Below, in pieces: positions 1 to 7,082 of a stretch of 11,800 nucleotides of DNA. Each line of letters starts with the position of its first letter. Position 1 is the first letter of the stretch. The stretch is from DATCVA01 sp036567205 (GTDB lineage: Bacteria > Pseudomonadota > Gammaproteobacteria > Burkholderiales > Burkholderiaceae_B), in assembly GCA_036567205.1 (NCBI GenBank), contig DATCVA010000268.1:1-11800 (forward strand), in the 5' to 3' direction. The notes beneath the pieces were generated by a model. That model was not told the origin of the DNA and made no database searches. It was given only the letters and a program-made list of their open reading frames with translations. A program made the translations under genes and the position numbers.

Positions 1-70
1 CCATTCGCGCATACTACACCGTGGCCCAATAATTGTAACGACGGTAAATTCCCTAACTTATTGCCCGGCT

Positions 71-826
71 ATGGCCATTTGCTCGATCAAAATAGAACCA
101 CTGGATTTGGAGCCGCGCGACGGCCTGAAGCTAATGCGCGAGCTTTTCGCGCCGCGTCATATTGTCAATTTCCCCATGGGTAATACCGGTACGCAAATGG
201 GTGGCTGGTATCGTAAAGAAATAAAAACCATTGCCGATCTTCAAGGCCTTAAAATGCGTACCGCCGGTTTTGCGGGCGAAGTTTTGTCGCGCATGGGTGT
301 TGTGCCGCAACAAATTCCACCGGGCGATATTTATCCATCCCTTGAAAAAGGTACGCTGGACGCAGTCGAGTTCGTAGGGCCGGTCGATGACGAAAAGCTT
401 GGCTTCCAAAAGGTCGCCAAATATTATTATTATCCGGGCTGGTGGGAAGGCTCGGCGCAGCTTTCGTTGTATGTCAACGACGGTGCATACAATAATCTGC
501 CCAAGCACTATCAGCAGCTTATTGCGCTGGCAACCCGCTACGCCGGTGTACAGCTTACCGCCGACTACGACGCTCATAATCCCGAAGCGCTGCGCCGCTT
601 GATTGCCAACGGGGCTGTTCTGAAAGCATTCCCGCGCGATGTCATGGACGCGTCATTCAAAGCGTCCAGCGAAGTCTACAAAGAGTTCAGCGATAAAAAC
701 GCGATGTTCAAAAAAGTGTATGACAACTACATGGGCTTCCGTGACGGCATCGTGCCATGGTTCCGTGTTGCAGAGGGCTCTTACGATAATTACCTGGGTA
801 TTGCGCTGGCCAACCAGAATAAATAG
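71..826 (+). pseudogene. N-terminally truncated TRAP transporter solute-binding protein (DctP/TakP type)
   Basis: Complete members of this family are about 330-370 residues, carry a signal peptide, and bind a carboxylate-type ligand in the periplasm for a DctQ/DctM-type membrane permease. Here only 251 codons follow the first ATG. Family-like sequence begins at about residue 17 (DGLKLMRELF) and continues with NFPMGNTGTQMGGWY, KTIADLQGLKMRT, GDIYPSLEKGTLDAVEFVGP and a YYYYPGWWEG segment, so the ligand-binding core and C-terminal helices are intact. The first roughly 120 residues, including the signal peptide, are missing. The upstream codons (frame open to position 2) do not resemble the family in any frame, and the ATG at 71 has no Shine-Dalgarno sequence. 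I infer a remnant that cannot be exported. No dctQ or dctM gene is visible in the window, though they could lie beyond the left edge. A translated fusion with upstream sequence cannot be excluded. Confidence 0.7.
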
Positions 827-877
827 TTTTTGGCTGGCTGGCACGGCGTGCCTGTGCCTTTTGTGCCCGGAATCCAG

Positions 878-899
878 AAGCCGCCGCTTGGCGGTTTTT
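878..899 (+). terminator. Rho-independent terminator after the TRAP gene remnant
   Basis: A CCGCC/GGCGG stem (881-885 with 890-894) with a GCTT loop is followed directly by TTTTT at 895-899. A/U pairs at the base may lengthen the stem. It lies about 50 bases after the TRAP stop codon and separates that gene from the rplM promoter. A second small hairpin (GGCAC/GTGCC, 840-852) lies just upstream of it. Confidence 0.75.
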
Positions 900-942
900 G
901 GCATTTTGGCATCAGGTCTTAACGGCAATTGCACGATATCCC

Positions 943-970
943 TTGGAAAAACAATGGAGTATGTTAAGAT
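943..970 (+). promoter_or_regulatory. Predicted sigma-70 promoter for rplM-rpsI
   Basis: A -35-like TTGGAA (943-948) and a -10-like TAAGAT (965-970) are separated by 16 bases. Each matches the consensus at 4 of 6 positions. The site lies downstream of the terminator at 878-899 and about 120 bases before rplM, which leaves a leader of roughly 110 bases. The leader contains a small GC-rich hairpin near 1042-1062. In E. coli, L13 is known to regulate its own mRNA leader; whether that happens here is not shown by the sequence. Confidence 0.45.
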
Positions 971-1088
971 ACTGGGCTTTCCCTTTCTAAACATTGCACG
1001 GGCGAAGTACAACGCTTAGGCAATTGGGGAAGGAAAATAAGGCGCTTCGGATGTCCGGCGCGCTACTTTTATATATTTAGGAACCATC

Positions 1089-1517
1089 ATGAAGACCTTT
1101 GTGGCCAAGCCGCATGAAGTCAAACGTGACTGGTACGTGATTGACGCCAAGGGTAAAGTCCTCGGTCGTGTGGCCAGCGAAGTCGCACGTCGTTTGCGCG
1201 GCAAGCATAAGCCAGAATTCACGCCTCACGTTGACACAGGCGATTACATTGTCATTATCAATGCCGCCGATATCGTTGTTACGGGCAATAAGTCGCAAGA
1301 CAAACGCTACTACCGTCACTCGGGTTATCCCGGTGGTATTACCGAAACCACGTTCGAAAAAATGCAACAGCGTTTCCCTGGCCGTGCTATCCAGAAAGCG
1401 GTTAAAGGCATGTTGCCTAAAGGCCCGCTGGGTTATGCAATGGCCAAGAAACTCAAGGTTTATGCCGGCGCCGAGCATCCTCACTCAGCTCAGCAGCCCA
1501 AACCGCTGGAATTCTAA
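1089..1517 (+). CDS. rplM: 50S ribosomal protein L13
   Basis: L13 binds 23S rRNA early in assembly of the large ribosomal subunit. The product has 142 residues, exactly the usual bacterial length. It shows the expected N-terminal WYVIDAKGKVLGRVAS segment, GDYIVIINA in the middle, and the family signature around residues 104-130 (AVKGMLPKGPLGYAMAKKLKVYAG followed by HPH). The ATG at 1089 is preceded by TAGGA at 1078-1082, six bases away, which supports this start. rpsI begins nine bases after the stop codon, the standard rplM-rpsI operon of bacteria. Nothing looks unusual. Confidence 0.98.
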   Translation: MKTFVAKPHEVKRDWYVIDAKGKVLGRVASEVARRLRGKHKPEFTPHVDTGDYIVIINAADIVVTGNKSQDKRYYRHSGYPGGITETTFEKMQQRFPGRAIQKAVKGMLPKGPLGYAMAKKLKVYAGAEHPHSAQQPKPLEF

Positions 1518-1526
1518 GGATAGGTC

Positions 1527-1919
1527 ATGATCGGTAATTGGAACTATGGAACAGGCCGCCGCAAAACGTCGGTGGCTCGAGTGTTCTTGAAAAAAGGATC
1601 GGGCAAAATCGTTGTTAACGGTAAGCCCGTTGACGAGTATTTCGCTCGCGAAACCGGACGCATGATCGTTCGTCAGCCTCTTGCGCTAACGAATCATCTC
1701 GAGTCCTTTGACTTTCACGTGAACGTTCACGGTGGCGGCGAAAGCGGCCAGGCCGGTGCAGTGCGTCACGGTATTACCCGTGCTCTCATCGACTACGATG
1801 CAGCGCTCAAGCCTTCGCTTAAGCAAGCTGGCCTGGTTACGCGTGATGCTCGTGAAGTCGAACGTAAAAAAGTCGGTTTCCACAAGGCACGTCGTCGCAA
1901 ACAGTTCAGCAAGCGTTAA
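1527..1919 (+). CDS. rpsI: 30S ribosomal protein S9
   Basis: S9 is a small-subunit protein whose basic C-terminal tail reaches towards the P-site tRNA. The 130-residue product has the usual length. It shows YGTGRRKTSVARVFLKKGSGKIVVNG at residues 5-31, the GGGESGQAGAVRHGITRAL core at about residues 70-88, and the conserved RRRKQFSKR tail ending in Lys-Arg. Its Shine-Dalgarno sequence AAGGA (1516-1520) overlaps the rplM stop codon, six bases before the ATG, so the two genes are probably translated in a coupled way from one transcript. The strong terminator about 40 bases downstream closes the operon. Confidence 0.98.
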   Translation: MIGNWNYGTGRRKTSVARVFLKKGSGKIVVNGKPVDEYFARETGRMIVRQPLALTNHLESFDFHVNVHGGGESGQAGAVRHGITRALIDYDAALKPSLKQAGLVTRDAREVERKKVGFHKARRRKQFSKR

Positions 1920-1930
1920 TCTTGCTGCGC

Positions 1931-1987
1931 GGCAAGGCCTCCGGGCCTTGTGCGGCCAAAAGCCCCGGCAATTGCCGGGGCTTTTTT
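1931..1987 (+). terminator. Tandem-hairpin terminator of the rplM-rpsI operon
   Basis: Two hairpins follow rpsI. The first is a perfect 7-bp stem, CAAGGCC (1933-1939) with GGCCTTG (1944-1950), closed by a TCCG loop, which as RNA is a C(UCCG)G tetraloop of the very stable UNCG class. The second is a perfect 28-base palindrome (1958-1985, core GCCCCGGC/GCCGGGGC) running into TTTTTT at 1982-1987. The second is a classical intrinsic terminator. The first may add mRNA 3' stability. On the opposite strand the U-run would be only four bases, so termination is mainly rightward. Confidence 0.9.
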
Positions 1988-2081
1988 GATTTTGTATGCC
2001 AGGTTTGTCATGCCCGGTACGCGCAACGGCGCATGTTGTTGCATAATCTTATTTTGACGATTATTTTTTGTGGACAATATT

Positions 2082-3146
2082 ATGGCTTCGGCAGTTACTT
2101 CCCGGATCAAAGTGGGCATTGTCGGCGGCACGGGCTATACAGGCGTTGAGTTGTTGCGTTTGTTGGCCCAGCACCCCTATGTAGAGCTCAAGGCAATTAC
2201 ATCGCGTAAAGAAGATGGCATGCCGGTGGCCGAAATGTTCCCCAATCTGCGTGGGCGGGTAGATCTGCGTTTTCAGACACCCGACCAGGCTCCGCTGGAT
2301 GAGTGCGATGTCGTGTTTTTCGCGACGCCTCATGGCGTCGCCATGAGTCAGGCCGAAGCCTTGTTAAAAGACGGTGTCCGTATTATTGATTTGGCCGCCG
2401 ACTTTCGTCTTCAGGACACGCAGATTTTTGAACGTTGGTACAAAATGCCCCATGCTTGTCCGGCTGTGCTGGCCGAGTCGGTGTACGGACTGGTCGAAGT
2501 AAATCGATCCAAAATTGCGCAGGCGCAAGTCATTGGGAACCCCGGGTGCTATCCCACCACGGTTATTCTGGGCCTGGCCCCTTTAATTCAAGACGGCCGC
2601 CAATTGGTCGATACAAAACACATCATTGCCGATTGTAAATCGGGCGTTTCAGGGGCGGGGCGCAAGGCAGAGGTAAGCACGCTATATTCCGAGGCAGGCG
2701 ATAACTTCAAAGCCTATAGCGTAGCGGGTCACCGGCATCATCCTGAAATTTCCGAGCAGCTCGATAAATTGGCAGGCAGCCCGGTCGGCCTTACCTTTGT
2801 GCCCCATTTGGTACCCATGATTCGTGGCATGTTTTCTACCTTGTATGTCCGCATCTTGCCTGAAGCGCTCGATACCGATTTCCAGGCGCTGTTCGAAACG
2901 CATTATGCCAACGAAGCCTTTGTCGATGTAATGCCTGCCGGCAGCCTGCCCGAAACGCGTTCCGTGCGTGCTTCGAATCATTTGCGCATTGCTGTGCATC
3001 GTCCGGAAAATGGTGATCAACTGGTGGTGCTGGTCATTCAAGATAATCTCGTCAAAGGGGCGTCGGGTCAAGCGGTACAGAATATGAATTTAATGTTTGG
3101 CTTGCCCGAGGCGGCCGGTCTGGAGCATATTGCGGTTTTGCCATAA
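2082..3146 (+). CDS. argC: N-acetyl-gamma-glutamyl-phosphate reductase
   Basis: ArgC reduces N-acetylglutamyl-5-phosphate to the semialdehyde with NADPH, the third step of arginine synthesis, in the cytoplasm. The 354-residue product has the NADP-binding GIVGGTGYTGVEL motif near residue 12, ATPHGVAM, DLAADFRL, the catalytic-cysteine motif GNPGCYPTT (Cys156) and the AGHRHHPEI segment that contains the catalytic histidine region. The C-terminal VKGASGQAVQNMNLMFGL is typical of the long ArgC type. I chose ATG 2082 because related proteins begin MA..(S)RIKVGIVGG and a TGGA lies about eight bases upstream. An in-frame GTG at 2070 would add four residues but has no ribosome binding site. It follows the rpsI terminator, so it needs its own promoter, which I could not define clearly. 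The next gene starts 55 bases downstream and is probably co-transcribed. Confidence 0.96.
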   Translation: MASAVTSRIKVGIVGGTGYTGVELLRLLAQHPYVELKAITSRKEDGMPVAEMFPNLRGRVDLRFQTPDQAPLDECDVVFFATPHGVAMSQAEALLKDGVRIIDLAADFRLQDTQIFERWYKMPHACPAVLAESVYGLVEVNRSKIAQAQVIGNPGCYPTTVILGLAPLIQDGRQLVDTKHIIADCKSGVSGAGRKAEVSTLYSEAGDNFKAYSVAGHRHHPEISEQLDKLAGSPVGLTFVPHLVPMIRGMFSTLYVRILPEALDTDFQALFETHYANEAFVDVMPAGSLPETRSVRASNHLRIAVHRPENGDQLVVLVIQDNLVKGASGQAVQNMNLMFGLPEAAGLEHIAVLP

Positions 3147-3201
3147 CGCTTGCTTACACACTCAATGCGGAACTCATTGGGTTTAAACGGGTCAGTTAAG
3201 C

Positions 3202-4044
3202 ATGAGTAGAAAAAAGCGAGTCCGATCCGGTGTCGCGGTCAAAAATTCGGCTGTGGCGCCGGTTGAACCCGCGCTAGTCCACGCTTCCGCCAGCGGACCC
3301 GATCAAGTAGCGTCAACGTCAACCAGCGTACCTGGCGCGGTACCCGCCAGGGCGGCACCGACGTGGCCTAAGGTATTGCTAGCCCTTGTGGTGGGGCTGG
3401 CGCTGGGGTACGCCGGAGCCCGGTTCTGGTTTAAAGACCAGGCAAGCAAGCGGTATGGGCAGCTGGAGACCGAATTTAGCGTTACTGTTGCGCAAAGTCA
3501 GTACGATCTGGCCGAGGCCCGTTCCCAGGTTGATTTCGTGCGTGGGCAACTAGCGGTAGAGGAAAGTACCCGGCGAACGCTCGAGGCAACCTTGCAAGCT
3601 ACCCAGAATGAGCTTGGCCGGGCGCGCGACCAGCTCGCTTTTTTTGATCAGCTGTTGCCTCCGGGGCCTAATGGGGCGGTCAGTGTCCGGGCTCTTGATA
3701 TCGAGCAAACCGGCTCCACTTTACGGTATCGGGTGTTGCTCATGCGCAATGCTCCCGGCGGCGAAACCTTCAATGGCCTTATGCAATTTGTGGCCAATGG
3801 CTTGCAACACGGGAAACCAGTTAAAATACAACTAGAACCTGCTCAAGCTGTTGTTAATGTGGCCGATGTAAGCGATGCAGGCGCCGATGTTAACGAACTG
3901 GCTTTAAGTTTTGATCAGTTTCAGCGCAGCGGCGGCGTGTTAAGCTTGCCCGAGGGCTTCGTGCCCAAAACCGTTACGCTTAACATCCTCGAGGGTAAAG
4001 CAGTCCGGGTTTCACGCACGGTCAATTTGTCGCCTGTCGAATAA
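3202..4044 (+). CDS. Membrane-anchored coiled-coil protein, DUF6776-like, function unknown
   Basis: The 280-residue product starts with a basic segment (MSRKKRVR), then a low-complexity Ala/Pro/Ser/Val stretch to about residue 53. A single transmembrane helix follows at about 56-74 (PKVLLALVVGLALGYAGA), then a charged coiled coil at about 83-152 rich in Glu, Arg, Gln and Leu. The globular C-terminal part (about 155-280) alternates short hydrophobic and polar stretches and looks beta-rich. The topology suggests a single-pass inner-membrane protein with most of its mass in the periplasm. From position and architecture I assign it to the DUF6776 group found beside argC and erpA in beta- and gammaproteobacteria. 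This is recall, not a search. Two peptidoglycan genes lie just beyond erpA, so an envelope role is a reasonable guess but unproven. No clear Shine-Dalgarno sequence precedes the ATG. Confidence 0.7.
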   Translation: MSRKKRVRSGVAVKNSAVAPVEPALVHASASGPDQVASTSTSVPGAVPARAAPTWPKVLLALVVGLALGYAGARFWFKDQASKRYGQLETEFSVTVAQSQYDLAEARSQVDFVRGQLAVEESTRRTLEATLQATQNELGRARDQLAFFDQLLPPGPNGAVSVRALDIEQTGSTLRYRVLLMRNAPGGETFNGLMQFVANGLQHGKPVKIQLEPAQAVVNVADVSDAGADVNELALSFDQFQRSGGVLSLPEGFVPKTVTLNILEGKAVRVSRTVNLSPVE

Positions 4045-4115
4045 CCCCGTCAACTGTTACGCTATAGCTGAACGTTTTTTTATTGTGCAACCAACAGGTT
4101 GCTCTGGAGTGCCAA

Positions 4116-4484
4116 ATGAATACCCTGACCGAATCCGTCGATCTTCAAACACCACCTCCCGCGTTGGTTTTTACCGATGCGGCGGCAGCTAAAGTTAAAG
4201 ACTTGCTAGCCGAAGAAGGCAATCCCGAACTCAAGTTGCGCGTGTTCGTGCAAGGTGGCGGCTGTTCCGGTTTCCAATATGGTTTCACGTTCGATGAAAC
4301 CATCAATGACGACGACACCACCATCGATAAAGAAGGCGTGCAGCTTTTAGTCGATCCCATGAGCTTCCAGTACCTGTTCGGTGCTGAAATCGACTACAAA
4401 GACGATCTTGAAGGTGCCCAATTCGTTATTCGCAATCCCAATGCCACTTCGACATGTGGCTGTGGTTCGTCGTTTACCGCATAA
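4116..4484 (+). CDS. erpA: Iron-sulfur cluster insertion protein ErpA
   Basis: ErpA is an A-type carrier that receives Fe-S clusters from the Isc machinery and hands them to apo-proteins, including those of isoprenoid synthesis and respiration. The 122-residue product shows the HesB/IscA fold signature. It has FTDAAAAKVKDLLAEEGNPELKLRVFVQGGGCSGFQYG with Cys50, and the C-terminal TSTCGCGSSF with Cys114 and Cys116, the three cluster ligands. I chose ATG 4116 because GGAG (4106-4109) lies six bases upstream and relatives start MN...TE.VDLQ. A TTG at 4083 in the same frame is less likely. A short U-rich stretch (4075-4081) lies between it and the preceding gene. It may share a transcript with argC and the coiled-coil gene or have its own promoter. 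The next gene is convergent. Confidence 0.96.
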   Translation: MNTLTESVDLQTPPPALVFTDAAAAKVKDLLAEEGNPELKLRVFVQGGGCSGFQYGFTFDETINDDDTTIDKEGVQLLVDPMSFQYLFGAEIDYKDDLEGAQFVIRNPNATSTCGCGSSFTA

Positions 4485-4494
4485 GTTTGAACAA

Positions 4495-4576
4495 CCCGGC
4501 AGTACGCAGGCCGGGGCTGACCTGACCTGGCCTGGCGCCAGGTTAAGGTGCAGGTAAACTCCGCGCATCAACGCGG
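4495..4576. other. Convergent intergenic region with three GC-rich hairpins
   Basis: Between erpA (plus) and anmK (minus) lie three inverted repeats: CCCGGC/GCCGGG (4495-4500 with 4510-4515), ACCTGG/CCAGGT (4525-4530 with 4538-4543, containing the 12-base palindrome 4531-4542) and CCGCG/CGCGG (4561-4565 with 4572-4576, overlapping the anmK stop codon). None is followed by a good U-run on either strand. They may still stop or stabilise the two converging transcripts, but none is a textbook intrinsic terminator. Confidence 0.4.
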
Positions 4577-5686
4577 ATATTTACATCCTAAAATGCGCGG
4601 TGCGCGCGCACCCGTTACCGCTGGCAGCCCGGCTGCGTGGCCATTGACATGCGCCCAGGCCAGCCATGCAAATGCCAGAGCTTCTACCAATTGAACGGCC
4701 ACGTTCAACTCTGATGTCGGGAAAACCGGACGCTTAAGATAGTGTTCAAGATCGCGCATCAACGCCATATTCAACGCTCCGCCGCCACACACCAATACCT
4801 CGCGGGTTTCGGGTGCATAGCTATTGATTGCGTCAGCCACTGTGCGTGCGGTCAGGCTTTGTAAAGTCGCTTGTACATCGTTATTGGCAAGGCCTTGCTT
4901 TACAAAGGGCGCCAGACGCTGTTGCAGCCATTCCCAATTAAACAGATCTCGGCCTGTGGATTTAGGCGGGGGCAGGGTGAACCATGGTTCGCTGTGTAGC
5001 AGCGATTCGAGCATGGCATGATTAGTTGTGCCGCTGGCCGCCCAGCGCCCTTGTTCATCGAATGCCTGGCCGGTTTTTTCATGGCACCACAGATCCAGCA
5101 GTACATTGGCCGGACCGGTGTCGAATCCACGGACTTCTTTGCCCGGACTTAACAAGGTGATATTACCTATGCCGCCCAGGTTCAGGACGGCGCGAGGGTG
5201 CCCGCAACTGAAAATCGATTGATGAAAGGCCGGGACCAATGGCGCGCCTTGGCCGCCAGCGGCGATGTCGCGGGAGCGAAAGTCGGCAATGACGTCAATG
5301 CCGGTTAGTTCAGCCAGCAGCGAGGGCGCGTTGATTTGAATCGAGTAGCCGGCGGCGGGATCGTGCCTGACGGTCTGGCCGTGTGCGCCAATCGCTGCGA
5401 TGTCCGCGGACTTTAATCCGGTTTGTGCCAAAAGGTGATGGGTGGCTTGCGCATACAGGCGCGCCAGGGTATTGCCGGCTATTGCAGCACGTTTTAATTC
5501 GTCGTCGCCTGCGATATTAAGTGCCAAAAATTCTTGCCGCAGCAAGTCGGGCATGGGCAGCGAGACATGTGCTTTGATCTGCGGCCGTGTAAGATCGGAG
5601 AGGTCGGCCAGTACGGCATCGACCCCATCGGTGCTGGTGCCGGACATCAAGCCTATGAAAAGAGATTCAGACACTATGGCCGACAC
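4568..5686 (-). CDS. anmK: Anhydro-N-acetylmuramic acid kinase
   Basis: AnmK cleaves the 1,6-anhydro ring of anhydro-MurNAc and phosphorylates it with ATP, giving MurNAc-6-phosphate for cell-wall recycling in the cytoplasm. The product of about 372 residues matches the family length of about 370. It has the N-terminal GLMSGTSTDGVDAVLADL motif, GAHGQTVRHDP, NLGGIGNITLL, GFDTGPANVLLDLW (Asp189 is the likely catalytic-base position) and EVLVCGGGALNMALMRDL near the C-terminus. The start used is GTG 5686. A second GTG at 5674 gives VSESLFIGL and fits relatives that begin MSE..YIGL, so the true start may be four codons later. Neither has a clear ribosome binding site. The gene begins 16 bases after the M23 peptidase stop codon, so the two are probably one transcript linking peptidoglycan cleavage with recycling of its products. 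Confidence 0.95.
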   Translation of the reverse strand: MSAIVSESLFIGLMSGTSTDGVDAVLADLSDLTRPQIKAHVSLPMPDLLRQEFLALNIAGDDELKRAAIAGNTLARLYAQATHHLLAQTGLKSADIAAIGAHGQTVRHDPAAGYSIQINAPSLLAELTGIDVIADFRSRDIAAGGQGAPLVPAFHQSIFSCGHPRAVLNLGGIGNITLLSPGKEVRGFDTGPANVLLDLWCHEKTGQAFDEQGRWAASGTTNHAMLESLLHSEPWFTLPPPKSTGRDLFNWEWLQQRLAPFVKQGLANNDVQATLQSLTARTVADAINSYAPETREVLVCGGGALNMALMRDLEHYLKRPVFPTSELNVAVQLVEALAFAWLAWAHVNGHAAGLPAVTGARAPRILGCKYPR

Positions 5687-5702
5687 TAAAAGGGTTAGTC
5701 AG

Positions 5703-7082
5703 CTAACGGCTGGCCAACTGAACTTTCTCATCTTGCCACTGGGCAAGCCATTGAACTTGCTGTTGATAGCTGGCCATTGTGTGCTGGAATTCTTTTTGAT
5801 CGGAACCTTCCAGCTTGCGAGCGATGGGTAAATCCACCGACAGCGGATCGATCGGGCGGTTGGCAACGCGGAACTCGTAATGCAAATGAGGACCGGTGGC
5901 CCAGCCTGTTGCGCCCACATAGCCAATAAGCTGACCTTGGTCGACATGATCGCCCTTTTTCAAACCTTTGGCGAACGCGCGCTGGTGGGCATACAAGGTG
6001 GAGTACTGATTGTGGTGCTTCAGAATAATGACGTTGCCATAGCCGTTTTGCTTGCCGATGAAGTCGACGACGCCGTCGGCTGTGGCGTGTATGGGGGTGC
6101 CGCTTTGCGCTGCGTAGTCTACCCCCTTATGGCCGCGCCAAACTCCATGAACTGGGTGTTTACGCATACCAAACGTTGAGCTGATACGGGAAAATTTCAA
6201 CGAGTTGCGCAAGAAAGCGCCTTTCAGGCTGCGCCCGTCAAAATCGTAGTAACTGCCTGAGCTTTGTTTGGGCTTAAACCACACAGCCTCATAGGATTTG
6301 CCTTTATTCTTGAACTCCAGCCCCAGTACCCGGCCGGAACCGATTTGCCGGCCATTATACAAATGTGTTTCATAGACAATGCTGAAGCGGTCCCCCTGGC
6401 GCAGATCGGTTAGGAAGTCTATTTTACTGCCCAGAATATCGGCCATTTGCAGCGTGATGGCATCGGGGATATTAGCCGCATCGGTTGCGCCGAACAGTGA
6501 ACTTGTAATTTCGCTCTCGGCGATACGAACTTGTGTCTCGGCGACCTGGCTGTGTTCGGCGGCAACGAAACCACCGTTAGCGTCAGGCTGAACTTCAAGC
6601 CATTTGGATACGAATTGCTCGCCCTCGGTAGCGCCTGGGGTATGGTAGTAGCGCAGCCACTCTAATTCGCCATCTTGATTCAGTGCCGCCTGAATAGTGC
6701 GGCCCGGATAGAGTTTGTAAATCGAGCGGGCATTTTTATCGTGAACTAAAAAAGGCTGTAACTTCGGTTCTTGCACATTCAGGCGTTGTAACAGCGCCGC
6801 CAGCGTGTCGCCGCGTCGAATTTGAGTTTCGCTGATGAAGGGAGCAGAAAAGTTGAACGCTGGTTCGGGGAATGGGTTGGGTAGACTTATGGTTTGCCGG
6901 GCTTGATACACCGCGGGAGGCTCTGTGTCGAGATTGGGTCGAACTACTGCCAGGGCTGCTGCCGCGGCAAACAAACCGAGAGCCATAAAAACCAGGCCAT
7001 TTCTAATGTAGTGAGAAGTGCGATGTCGGGCGTGCAGTGTGCCTGTCATCGAGGGAGTGCCGGGTGTCCCTTTTTTGAACAT
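5703..7082 (-). CDS. M23 family murein DD-endopeptidase, membrane-anchored (MepM-like)
   Basis: M23 peptidases use zinc to cut peptide cross-links in peptidoglycan and make room for wall growth. With ATG 7082 the product has 459 residues: a short cytoplasmic tail, a transmembrane helix at about residues 29-51 (GLVFMALGLFAAAAALAVV), an OapA/LysM-like segment (IRRGDTLAALLQRLNVQEP), a middle domain, and the M23 domain from about residue 300. The zinc site is complete: His318 and Asp322 in GHKGVD, and His399 and His401 in GPHLHYEF, with the conserved YAH between them. The gene lies upstream of anmK and divergent from tyrS, an arrangement I recall from other proteobacteria. The frame stays open up to 7265, but those extra 61 residues look non-coding and would run into the tyrS promoter region, so 7082 is preferred. 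The ribosome binding site at 7082 is weak, and ATG 7049 is a possible alternative. Confidence 0.92.
   Translation of the reverse strand: MFKKGTPGTPSMTGTLHARHRTSHYIRNGLVFMALGLFAAAAALAVVRPNLDTEPPAVYQARQTISLPNPFPEPAFNFSAPFISETQIRRGDTLAALLQRLNVQEPKLQPFLVHDKNARSIYKLYPGRTIQAALNQDGELEWLRYYHTPGATEGEQFVSKWLEVQPDANGGFVAAEHSQVAETQVRIAESEITSSLFGATDAANIPDAITLQMADILGSKIDFLTDLRQGDRFSIVYETHLYNGRQIGSGRVLGLEFKNKGKSYEAVWFKPKQSSGSYYDFDGRSLKGAFLRNSLKFSRISSTFGMRKHPVHGVWRGHKGVDYAAQSGTPIHATADGVVDFIGKQNGYGNVIILKHHNQYSTLYAHQRAFAKGLKKGDHVDQGQLIGYVGATGWATGPHLHYEFRVANRPIDPLSVDLPIARKLEGSDQKEFQHTMASYQQQVQWLAQWQDEKVQLASR

Noticed and set aside
1141..1530. 129-residue open frame overlapping rplM in another plus frame
   Set aside because: The L13 frame is conserved over its full length. 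The alternative frame gives a low-complexity Ser/Arg-rich product with no ribosome binding site.
2054..2083. Strong-looking promoter TTGACG-18-TATTAT overlapping the argC start
   Set aside because: It would start transcription near 2090, after the argC start codon at 2082, and no suitable downstream start exists. It is probably a chance match in AT-rich sequence, although a minor internal transcript is possible.
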